NCBI GenBank assembly: GCA_003232175.1
Contig: QILX01000202.1
Location: 1-5,581 of the forward strand
Direction: 5' to 3'
Source: Hyphomicrobiales bacterium
GTDB lineage: Bacteria > Pseudomonadota > Alphaproteobacteria > Rhizobiales > SZUA-8
DNA length: 5,581 nucleotides
In this document: piece by piece, positions 1 to 4,848 of the stretch
How positions within the stretch are numbered: position 1 is the stretch's first letter
How the letters are laid out: the number at the start of each line of letters is the position of its first letter
Notes under the pieces: generated by a model
Told to the model about the DNA's origin: nothing
Databases searched by the model: none
What the model saw: the letters and a program-made list of their open reading frames with translations, nothing else
Position numbers and translations under genes: made by a program

Positions 1-120
1 GAAACCGTCAGCCGCCAAATCACCAGGTTAAAAACCTCCGGTGCAATCGACATGCGTTCAAGCCGGGAATTTGTCGTACCCGACCTGGAACTCCTTCAAG
101 CCATGGCTGACGGCGAGTAG
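1..120 (+). CDS. Crp/Fnr-family transcriptional regulator, C-terminal end only (5' partial)
   Basis: Only the last 39 codons are present, read in frame 1 to the TAG at 118-120; the rest lies left of the window. The fragment opens with ETVSRQITRLKTSGAI, the recognition helix and following turn of a Crp/Fnr winged helix-turn-helix, then a short wing (RSSREFVVPD) and a final helix (LELLQAMADGE). In E. coli Fnr, the Glu, Ser and Arg of the E-x-x-S-R recognition helix read the TTGAT half-site; the same spacing (E1, S4, R5) is visible here, so Fnr/FixK-type DNA specificity is likely. Whether the protein senses oxygen through an iron-sulfur cluster cannot be judged, because the N-terminal domain is outside. 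Its position beside a ccoI remnant and ccoS fits the usual link between Fnr/FixK proteins and cbb3 oxidase genes. A matching box occurs at 1150-1163. Confidence 0.8.
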   Translation, partial: ETVSRQITRLKTSGAIDMRSSREFVVPDLELLQAMADGE

Positions 121-257
121 TCTCTAATATTGTAATTTCAAATCGTAACCACAGCATATTGGCAAACGTGACGCCAAATCCTGCTCTACCCAATTGCAGG
201 CATAGATAAACCTATCATCCGGGCCACAAATTCTGCCACGAGGGACTGTTAGCAAGA

Positions 258-482
258 ATGTCCACTGGTATTCACCAAATTGTGCTCCCCATCACCATGG
301 CCAGTTTTGCGTCATCGCTGCTGGCGGCCGTCGCTATGACGACATCGTCTATTGTGGTTACCGTAAATGCATTGAGAGTGGCTTGGCCCGTTAATGAGGA
401 TATGAAAAGAGGACAATTATCGGCCTCGATATTGACCGGTAAACCTCTTCCGCCCCATGGTGGTGCCATGACACTATGTTGA
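258..482 (+). pseudogene. ccoI: Remnant of the C-terminal end of CcoI/FixI copper-translocating P-type ATPase
   Basis: The 74-codon frame contains AMTTSSIVVTVNALR (residues 26-40), closely resembling the last transmembrane helix of CcoI/CopA-type P1B ATPases, where AMS-x-SS-x-x-V-x-x-NALR is typical. The preceding stretch from about residue 8 (IVLPITMASFASSLLAAV) matches the helix before it in shape. Everything else of the roughly 700-residue ATPase is absent: no DKTGT phosphorylation site, CPC motif or N-terminal metal domain. An in-frame stop lies at 207-209, and none of the three forward frames of 121-257 gives ATPase-like sequence. The ATG at 258 has no convincing ribosome site, so it is probably not a true start. 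The 3' end keeps the expected overlap with ccoS (the ATG at 476 lies before the TGA at 480-482). CcoI normally supplies copper to cbb3 oxidase. This piece cannot do so and probably remains from a deletion. A functional small membrane protein is a less likely alternative. Confidence 0.65.
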
Positions 483-688
483 ACATACTTGTCTATCTTA
501 TTCCCCTGGCGCTTCTGCTCGGTCTTGGCGGACTGGCTGTATATTTGTGGGCCTTGCGTTCCGGCCAGTTTGACGACCAGGACGGCGACCCCAATCAAAT
601 TCTCGATGAAGCCCACGACAAACACCCTATCGATGACAAGGGCGGCAAAAAAAATAAACCTAAATCCCCTCCATCTACCGACAGCTAA
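476..688 (+). CDS. ccoS: CcoS/FixS, cbb3-type cytochrome c oxidase assembly protein
   Basis: This 70-residue protein has the whole CcoS layout. One N-terminal transmembrane helix (about residues 3-27, IPLALLLGLGGLAVYLWAL) is followed directly by the family motif WALRSGQFDDQDGD (25-38) and a short polar, lysine- and proline-rich tail. CcoS is needed for maturation of cbb3 oxidase, apparently at the step of cofactor insertion into CcoN, and is normally the last gene of ccoGHIS. The start overlaps the end of the ccoI remnant, as in intact clusters, which suggests translational coupling; no strong ribosome site of its own is visible. The stop codon at 686-688 lies inside the first bases of a palindromic element, but the reading frame itself looks undamaged. 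Without ccoGHI or ccoNOQP beside it, the gene is functional only if those genes lie elsewhere. Confidence 0.9.
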   Translation: MLNILVYLIPLALLLGLGGLAVYLWALRSGQFDDQDGDPNQILDEAHDKHPIDDKGGKKNKPKSPPSTDS

Positions 689-791
689 AGCTGCGTCGCG
701 ATCATTCTGATTCGCGCCACTGCTTTAGATCTTTGTTTTCGCATGTATTGTTTCCCAAAACCGGTTCCCACTTTTAGGAGACAGGCTTTAG
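685..791. repeat. 107-bp palindromic MITE-like element, CTAAAGC ends
   Basis: The element begins with CTAAAGC (685-691) and ends with its exact complement GCTTTAG (785-791); a third copy of GCTTTAG lies at 722-728. This divides it into two hairpins. The first pairs 685-691 with 722-728 and has an inner stem CGCG-ATCA / TGAT-(T)-CGCG (697-716). The second is the segment 729-791 built around TCCCAAAA-CCGGTTCCCAC-TTTTAGGA (753-779). The phrase around AAAACCGGTTCCCACTTTT is one I recognise from abundant intergenic repeats of Rhizobiales and related alphaproteobacteria. That is recall, not a search. It has no coding capacity. Its left end overlaps the ccoS stop codon, and TA occurs at both ends (686-687 and 789-790), as expected for IS630/Tc1-type target duplication. 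Confidence 0.75.
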
Positions 792-934
792 GGCATATTC
801 CGATCACATGGCACCGGCCCGGTCCCACGCCCGGCCGCCTTTCAAGAACGTTCACTTGGGTGGAGGAAAGAGCTGGGAACGAACCCGCCAAATCTAAAAA
901 CGCACCGGGGCATTGTGTCATCAACTGGAAGTGG

Positions 935-1019
935 TGCCGGCGTGAGCATCTCGTTAGGGTGGGTGCGGTCAGTGGACAGGGAACCGTCCGACTGGGGCTA
1001 CGAAACGCTCACGCCAGCA
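935..1019. ncRNA. Possible structured RNA: 85-nt imperfect hairpin
   Basis: Three stacked helices can be drawn by eye. The outer stem pairs TGC-C-GGCGTGAGC (935-947) with GCTCACGCC-A-GCA (1007-1019), twelve pairs with one C/A mismatch. A 3x3 internal loop follows, then TCGT-(T)-AG (951-957) with CTACGA (998-1003). After an asymmetric loop, CAGTGGAC (970-977) pairs with GTCC-(G)-ACTG (986-994), closing an 8-nt loop, AGGGAACC. Most pairs are Watson-Crick, so either strand could fold. No downstream T tract and no coding gene directly follow. It could be a small RNA, a leftover regulatory leader, or a hairpin-type repeat unit. I cannot assign it to a known RNA class. Confidence 0.4.
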
Positions 1020-1149
1020 TAGATATACCCATAAAAGGGACTGGTATCGGTGTTACCTCTGCTCCGCACTACACCCAGCAGCGGACCTTGACCGGAAATC
1101 AAAATATTCCAGTCCAGCATCATCAGACACGGGAAATGGAACAAAATCA

Positions 1150-1163
1150 TTGACCCAGATCAA
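1150..1163. promoter_or_regulatory. Fnr/FixK-type binding site (anaerobox)
   Basis: The 14-bp sequence TTGACCCAGATCAA matches the Fnr/FixK consensus TTGAT-N4-ATCAA at nine of ten defined positions; its complement reads TTGATCTGGGTCAA, a form familiar from alphaproteobacterial anaeroboxes. If the centre (1156.5) sat at -41.5, a -10 hexamer would fall at 1186-1191 on the + strand (CAGAAT, four of six to consensus) or at 1122-1127 on the - strand (TCTGAT, also four of six). The direction is therefore undecided. No annotated gene starts within reach on either side: to the right is the 3' end of a - strand gene, to the left the structured region 935-1019. Confidence 0.6.
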
Positions 1164-1208
1164 TTGAGCCCAGAGGTTTCAACTTCAGAATCCACGGACC
1201 ACCCGCAG

Positions 1209-1571
1209 CTAACCGGAGATTGTATTTTTTTCTGTGGATTTTATCAGCCCGGATATTTCATCGCTGATATTTCCGTAAAACTCAGGATTTCCGATGGCGC
1301 CCATTGTGGTCAGGTATAAGACCAGGTGGGTCAATCTCTCCGGCACTACGGAATAGATGATCTGCCGCTTGAAGCGCTTGGAAGATATTAATCCCGACTG
1401 TTCTAGATGAGTCAAATGAAAAGACAGACTCGAAGGAGGCACAACAAGTGCCGTGGCAATGGCTCCTGCGTTCATACCGGTTGCACCACTCCCATTCAAC
1501 AGATGAAACACACTCAACCGTCGCTCATGAGAGAGAGCAGCTAACATAGCGATAGCAGCTTTATTGTCCAT
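1209..1571 (-). CDS. ArsR/SmtB-family transcriptional repressor lacking metal-binding cysteines
   Basis: This 120-residue protein starts MDNKAAIAMLAALSHERRLS, the typical first helices of ArsR-family repressors. The winged helix-turn-helix follows, with recognition region PPSSLSFHLTHLEQSGLI (residues 45-62) and a beta wing with KRQIIYSV (68-75). Many close relatives in proteobacteria continue with an LTENCC-like stretch whose cysteines bind arsenite or another soft metal. Here the equivalent place reads LTTMGA (87-92), and the protein has no cysteine at all, so soft-metal sensing through thiols is excluded. The C-terminal 28 residues or so form an extra tail. The ATG at 1571 fits the family N-terminus; its ribosome site is weak (purine-rich GAAGAAGAAA about ten bases upstream). 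No ars genes are adjacent. It is transcribed in the same direction as ybdK, but a 139-bp gap with promoter-like signals suggests its own transcription and possibly autorepression. The ligand is unknown. Confidence 0.88.
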   Translation of the reverse strand: MDNKAAIAMLAALSHERRLSVFHLLNGSGATGMNAGAIATALVVPPSSLSFHLTHLEQSGLISSKRFKRQIIYSVVPERLTHLVLYLTTMGAIGNPEFYGNISDEISGLIKSTEKNTISG

Positions 1572-1608
1572 TTCCAGATTTCTTCTTCAGGCGAACGGAT
1601 GCTGGTAA

Positions 1609-1687
1609 GCAAATATAGTGCTGCTCTGTGTCAATATAAAGCACCGCAAACGGAGAATTGTCAATTTTTGCCAAGAAAATATATGCT
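1609..1687 (-). promoter_or_regulatory. Candidate promoter and operator of the arsR-like gene
   Basis: Read on the - strand, TTGACA (1659-1664) is followed after 18 bp by TTTATA (1635-1640), a plausible sigma-70 pair about 64 bp ahead of the ATG. A second TTGACA lies at 1629-1634. Over the same stretch the + strand word AATATA occurs three times (1612-1617, 1633-1638, 1678-1683), each followed within one or two bases by GC; the first two are 21 bp apart, about two helical turns. The first two are also bracketed by the dyad GTGCT (1618-1622) / AGCAC (1640-1644). This could be an operator, since ArsR proteins usually bind AT-rich dyads over their own promoter. No experimental support. Confidence 0.35.
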
Positions 1688-1710
1688 ACCCATAGTTGTA
1701 GTTCGGAGAT

Positions 1711-2853
1711 TTAAAAATCAACCGATTCTGAAATCAGATGGGATACAACAGCGGCCAGAGCGCTATTATTATCCGCGCCACCGGCAATTTCGGCATTGTA
1801 AACCGCTATCTGCCGATCCGCGGACGTACCACGCTGAAGTATGGATCTTGCATCTTCAACCAAATGCTGACACCCAAAATAGGTTGCATCCGGTGTAATA
1901 AGTTCGATCAACTCATCGAGGAGGTCGCAAAACGGGACCACCTGCTGCTGACCAAAGTCGATCAAACCCTCCGAGATCCCGTATCTTTGCGCCCGCCAGC
2001 GGTTCTCATTGATGAGAAAGTGCGAATAGGACCTCCAGCGCATATTGTCACGGCGCAGACGATACATCATTCGCGCCAGGCAACGAAAAAGTGCTGCGAT
2101 CGCAACCGCATCGCCAACGCGGGTGCATATGTCGGTGATGCGCATTTCAAGCGTCGGATAACGCATCGAGGGGCGCAAGTCCCACCACAATCGCGAGGCA
2201 TCCTCGATAATCCCGGTAGATACCAGGGTGCCAACGGTACGCTCGTATTCACCGAAACTTGCAAAACTCTCCGGCAATCCGGTTCGTGGCAGACTATCGA
2301 AAACCGAAAGCCGGTAACTCTTAAGGCCACTGTCGCGTCCTTGCCAGAACGGTGATGATGTGGACAGCGCCAGAAGATGGGGCAGAAAATAAGTCAGTTG
2401 ATTGAAGATATCGATACGCAATTCGACATCTTCAATTCCGACATGCACATGCATACCGCAGATCACCAGACGCTGGGCGACACTGCGATGCTCGCGCAAA
2501 ATCGCGTCATAGCGCTCCATGGGGGTGTGGTGCTGCGCTGACCAGTCCGCCAGCGGGTGGGTCGAGGCGGCAATCGGCGCCAGGCCATGACTTCCGGCGA
2601 CGTCGGCGACCGACCGGCGCAAACTCGCCAATTCCTCGCCGGCAGCATCCAGGTCATCATGAACCCCGGTTCCCACTTCGATCTGGGATTGCAGGAACTC
2701 GTTGGTAACGTGGCCTTCAAGACAGGCGGCACAATCGTCAAAAAAGGCCTGCGGCGGCGAGGCCACCAGTTCGCCGGTTGAAGGATCGACGATGAGGTAT
2801 TCTTCCTCTATGCCGATCGTGAAGCTGGGTTCGTTCACCGCCATGTCCGGCAT
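1711..2853 (-). CDS. ybdK: YbdK-type carboxylate-amine ligase (glutamate-cysteine ligase 2 family)
   Basis: The 380-residue protein matches YbdK in length (E. coli about 372) and in motifs. These are GIEEEY near the N-terminus (residues 14-19), whose acidic residues bind ATP-linked metal, GMHVHVG (133-139), SSPFWQGRDSGLKSYR (166-181), RYPTLEMRITD (231-241) and NRWRAQRYG (284-292). YbdK proteins are ATP-dependent ligases with weak gamma-glutamylcysteine synthetase activity in vitro; the true substrate is unsettled, so the name is a family call. It is cytosolic, with no signal or membrane segment. The frame stays open upstream to 3066, but that extension runs through the end of terC and is not family-like. 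ATG 2853 gives the expected length; ATG 2844 and GTG 2838 are alternatives, and none has a strong ribosome site. It lies 94 bp after terC on the same strand and may be read from upstream or from a promoter in that gap. Confidence 0.92.
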   Translation of the reverse strand: MPDMAVNEPSFTIGIEEEYLIVDPSTGELVASPPQAFFDDCAACLEGHVTNEFLQSQIEVGTGVHDDLDAAGEELASLRRSVADVAGSHGLAPIAASTHPLADWSAQHHTPMERYDAILREHRSVAQRLVICGMHVHVGIEDVELRIDIFNQLTYFLPHLLALSTSSPFWQGRDSGLKSYRLSVFDSLPRTGLPESFASFGEYERTVGTLVSTGIIEDASRLWWDLRPSMRYPTLEMRITDICTRVGDAVAIAALFRCLARMMYRLRRDNMRWRSYSHFLINENRWRAQRYGISEGLIDFGQQQVVPFCDLLDELIELITPDATYFGCQHLVEDARSILQRGTSADRQIAVYNAEIAGGADNNSALAAVVSHLISESVDF

Positions 2854-2912
2854 CGTGGCACGGGCGAAACCATGATCCAAGTTTTTCGATATACGAGCGC
2901 GTGACCGGCATT

Positions 2913-2930
2913 CGGCACCGGCCGGTGCCG
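2913..2930. promoter_or_regulatory. 18-bp perfect palindrome between terC and ybdK
   Basis: CGGCACCGG followed by its exact complement CCGGTGCCG, centred at 2921.5. It sits 17 bp beyond the terC stop codon and 59 bp ahead of the chosen ybdK start. No T run follows on either strand, so it is a poor intrinsic terminator. A dimeric regulator site in the ybdK leader or a processing/attenuation stem are both possible. GC-rich DNA makes chance palindromes more frequent, though 18 perfect bases is long. Confidence 0.4.
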
Positions 2931-3424
2931 TGGAATAAGAATATGCTTTAGCCGATCTTTTTCCGCTTCCGACGCACCAGAAGGTTGAGGGCCTCGATGC
3001 TGATGGAAAAGGCGATGGCGAAATAAATGTACCCGCGCGGGATATGATACTGAAGGCCATCGGCAACCAGGGCCATGCCGACCAGGATCAAAAATCCCAG
3101 AGCCAGCATTTTTACTGTCGGATGGGCGGCGATGAAACCTGCGACCGCTTCGGCGGACACCACCATCACCAACATGGCAATGACGATCGCCAGAATCATG
3201 ATCTCGACATGTTCAGCCATGCCAACGGCGGTGATGACCGAGTCGAGCGAGAAGATGAGATCAAGCACCACGATCTGCAGGATCGCCATGGCAAAAGTTG
3301 TGCTGACACCGCCACCGTTTTTGTGATCGCTCTCGACGGAGTTATGAATTTCCAGCGTGCCCTTGACGATAAGAAACAATCCGCCTCCCGCAAGCACGAT
3401 ATCGCGCCACGAAAAATCCTGCCC

Positions 3425-3435
3425 GAAAACACCGG
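3425..3435 (-). other. Frameshift site inside terC
   Basis: Upstream coding (GLTQPVF) and downstream coding (VFGQDFSWRD) overlap around the - strand bases GTGTTTTCGGGC. The frame change equals a net loss of one base modulo three. Because relatives usually have a residue or two between the two Phe positions, loss of about seven bases between short GTTT repeats would explain it better than loss of one base. That size is an inference. Confidence 0.8.
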
Positions 3436-3631
3436 CTGGGTAAGGCCGATGATCCAGGTGATGGAAAGCAGCAGCCCAACGCGCATGATCAGAGCCAACG
3501 CCAGGCCGATGCGCCGGGCGCGTTTGGCCTGGGCCGCCGGCAAACGGCTGGTGATGATGGTGAGGAAAATTATATTGTCGATACCCAGAACGATTTCCAG
3601 GATCGTGAGGGTAAACAGACTGGCCCAGGCA

Positions 3632-3770
3632 CTAGAGCATTTCCGTTTTTAACGGAATCACTCTAGATATTTTCGCTCACGGCTATTTCGGTGCTATGCA
3701 CCGAGCCTTGCACGGGCGCGGGGCAGCGCTTGCTGCCTGAGCGCTTCCGTTAAAAACGGAAACGCTCTAG
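3632..3770. mobile_element. MITE-like element inserted in terC at a CTAG site
   Basis: Terminal inverted repeats of 32 bp (3632-3663 and 3739-3770) differ at only three positions. The outermost bases are CTAG on both sides. Removing 135 bp restores CTAG once and fuses terC in frame as D-P-S-A-W, normal for this family. Each end is itself a hairpin (TTCCGTT / AACGGAA), and two more hairpins lie between: CGGTGC-TAT-GCACCG (3689-3703, with flanking GGCT / AGCC) and GGCAGC-GCTT-GCTGCC (3722-3737). There is no open frame, so it needs a transposase in trans. Use of CTAG with TA duplication is the known preference of IS630-type transposases. The left hairpin 3632-3666 (CTAGAG...CTCTAG) resembles repeats I recall from other alphaproteobacteria. 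Confidence 0.88.
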
Positions 3771-3831
3771 GATCGGACAGAAGCGCGAGCATGGACAAAT
3801 CTCCTCAGTCCATGGCGTGACGTTGGCGCGA

Positions 3832-4068
3832 CTAAAACGCCTTAAATGTAATGATGGTGTAGGTGGTCTCGATACCTTCGAAGGGATGGACTTTTTCATT
3901 GACGAAATGTCCGATGTCGGTCTCGGTATCCACATAAAATTTGACCATGAGATCGTAATCTCCGGCGATGGAATATATTTCCGAGGCGATTTCGGCATCC
4001 GCAATGGCGCCGGCCACGTTATAGGCCGCGCCAAGCTTGCATTTGATCATGACAAAAAAGGGGGTCAA
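3832..4068 (-). CDS. Stand-alone Lrp/AsnC ligand-binding (RAM) domain protein
   Basis: The 78-residue product is a single Lrp/AsnC effector-binding domain without the helix-turn-helix of full regulators. The alpha-beta pattern is seen as FFVMIKCKLGAAYNVAGAI (strand and helix), EIYSIAGDYDLMVKFYV (with the conserved G-x-Y/F-D-L turn), DIGHFVNEKVHPFEGIETT and the closing strand TYTIITFKAF. Stand-alone domains of this kind are common in alphaproteobacteria; they form oligomers and may bind amino acids or modulate full-length Lrp proteins, but no specific role is known to me. I chose the TTG at 4066-4068 because GGAGG (4075-4079) lies six bases upstream and because it gives the usual family N-terminus. 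An ATG at 4098 would add ten non-family residues and put the GGAGG inside the gene; the ATG at 4050 would cut off the first strand. It starts 60 bp after thiQ and ends 39 bp before terC. Confidence 0.87.
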   Translation of the reverse strand: MTPFFVMIKCKLGAAYNVAGAIADAEIASEIYSIAGDYDLMVKFYVDTETDIGHFVNEKVHPFEGIETTYTIITFKAF

Positions 4069-4128
4069 TTGATGCCTCCGATAATATCCCGGCGCCATCT
4101 TAAGGCCGGTGCGGACGGCTCTACAACC

Positions 4129-4848
4129 TCATTGAGCGCCTTTGTTGCCCGGGTCGCCGAGATAGCTGAGAACAGCGTGCGGAAGGCGGCGCGAATTTAA
4201 CTCCGCAGGGGTGAAACGCGCCGCCACCGCGCCAGAAGCGACAAAGATATATTGATCGACAAATTCCACGGCTTCGATCGGCGTATGCAGCACCATGAGG
4301 ATAGTCAGCCGGTGCTCCCGATGGATTTCCGCGATCAATTCCAGCGTTTGCCGTCGCAAAGAGGGATCGAGCTGACCAAGGGGTTCATCGAGCAGCAGCA
4401 CGGCGCGCCGGCGCACCAGGGCACGGGCCAGGGCAACCCGCTGCTGCTCGCCGCCGGAAAGATCTCCAGGGCGCGCGTCCGCCCGGTCCGCCAGGCCGAC
4501 ACGGGCAAGGGCCCCGGCGACGGCGGTTTTCTGGCTCCCGTTCAGGCGCAATCCGGGGTCAAGACCAAGCCCGACATTGTCAGCGGCGGTCATATGGGCA
4601 AAAAGATTATGGTCCTGAAACAGCGACGTCACCGGTCGGGCGGCCGGAACAAGCGGCAACAGATCGCGGCCCTCAAATTTCAAGCGCCCGCTGTCCGGGG
4701 TCAAAAAACCGCCAATCAGGTTCAACAGCGTGGTTTTACCGGCGCCGGAGGGACCGACAACCGCCAGCCACGCCCCCGGTTCCGCCACAAGACTGAAGTC
4801 AAAAGCGGCATTGCCCAGTTGAATGGCAAGACGGTCCAACTCAAGCAT
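4129..4848 (-). CDS. thiQ: ThiQ, ATP-binding subunit of thiamine/TPP ABC importer
   Basis: This 239-residue ABC ATPase has every catalytic motif. Walker A is GPSGAGKT (residues 32-39), the Q-loop Gln is 78 in LFQDHNLFAH, the signature is LSGGEQQR (130-137), Walker B is VLLLDEP (150-156), the D-loop is LGQLD (157-161) and the switch His is 188 in MVLHTPIEA. The stretch RPVTSLFQDHNLFAHMT followed by NVGLGL is characteristic of ThiQ, and the length fits (E. coli 232). The protein would drive import of thiamine, thiamine phosphate or TPP delivered by periplasmic ThiB. The start ATG 4848 overlaps the thiP stop by 8 bp, with GGAG at 4856-4859 as ribosome site, indicating coupled translation. The usual T-H-D after the switch strand is L-H-T here; the His is kept, so activity should not suffer. 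Related putative Fe3+/polyamine ATPases are the main alternative, but the thiP neighbour argues for ThiQ. Confidence 0.92.
   Translation of the reverse strand: MLELDRLAIQLGNAAFDFSLVAEPGAWLAVVGPSGAGKTTLLNLIGGFLTPDSGRLKFEGRDLLPLVPAARPVTSLFQDHNLFAHMTAADNVGLGLDPGLRLNGSQKTAVAGALARVGLADRADARPGDLSGGEQQRVALARALVRRRAVLLLDEPLGQLDPSLRRQTLELIAEIHREHRLTILMVLHTPIEAVEFVDQYIFVASGAVAARFTPAELNSRRLPHAVLSYLGDPGNKGAQ

Larger units (their letters stand above)
792..1208. other. Gene-free stretch with a structured hairpin and an Fnr-type box
   Basis: I see no convincing gene between the palindromic element and the end of the arsR-like gene. Translation products of all long frames have low-complexity, arginine/proline-rich or mixed composition and match no family I know. 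Supported contents are the 85-nt hairpin at 935-1019 and the Fnr/FixK-type box at 1150-1163. Smaller dyads occur at 1063-1085 (TCCGC / GCGGA) and at 902-937 (GCACC / GGTGC); the latter would compete with the outer stem of the large hairpin. No run of T follows any of these stems, so none looks like a standard intrinsic terminator. Confidence 0.5.
2948..3792 (-). pseudogene. TerC-family integral membrane protein, broken by an insertion and a frameshift
   Basis: The three pieces add up to a TerC-family membrane protein of about 235 residues. TerC proteins carry paired membrane repeats with conserved acidic residues and are implicated in metal (manganese) efflux or tellurite resistance. The first piece starts at ATG 3792, after a good ribosome site GAGGAG (3801-3806, eight bases upstream), and encodes MLALLSDP. 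A 135-bp repeat then brings an in-frame TAG at 3694-3696. The second piece (about 3630 to 3430) encodes AWASLFTLTILEIVLGIDN, with the first acidic motif, and runs to GLTQPVF. There the frame changes, and the third piece (about 3432 to 2948) reads VFGQDFSWRDIVLAGGGLF and contains the second motif DLIFSLDSVITAVG, ending in a basic tail. Two separate lesions make a functional product very unlikely. It lies 39 bp after the Lrp-like gene, same strand. Confidence 0.93.

Noticed and set aside
180..200. Terminator after the Fnr-type gene (CCTGC / GCAGG, 11-nt loop)
   Set aside because: Only five pairs, a large loop and no T run; it is not enough to call.
272..625. 117-codon open frame on the - strand
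   Set aside because: It is antisense to both the ccoI remnant and ccoS, whose family matches are clear.
978..1015. Resemblance to a cobalamin riboswitch core (AGGGAACC, then GGGGCT)
   Set aside because: The defining GGTG-AA-TCC and GCAACTGT blocks are missing and no B12-related gene follows.
743..1153. 136-codon open frame on the + strand
   Set aside because: It starts within the palindromic element, runs through the hairpin and almost to the Fnr box, has no ribosome site, and its product has no recognisable domain or normal composition.
1738..2355. 205-codon + strand open frame
   Set aside because: It is antisense to ybdK, which has all family motifs; high-GC coding sequence often gives such mirror frames.
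2854..3066. N-terminal extension of YbdK to the first possible start
   Set aside because: The extra 71 residues overlap terC coding sequence and do not resemble the family; ATG 2853 gives the normal length.
3425..3435. Programmed frameshift in terC
   Set aside because: No slippery heptamer with a downstream structure is evident, and the gene is already interrupted by stops in the inserted element.
3044..3652. 202-codon + strand open frame
   Set aside because: Antisense to terC; His/Asp/Arg-rich product typical of a shadow frame.
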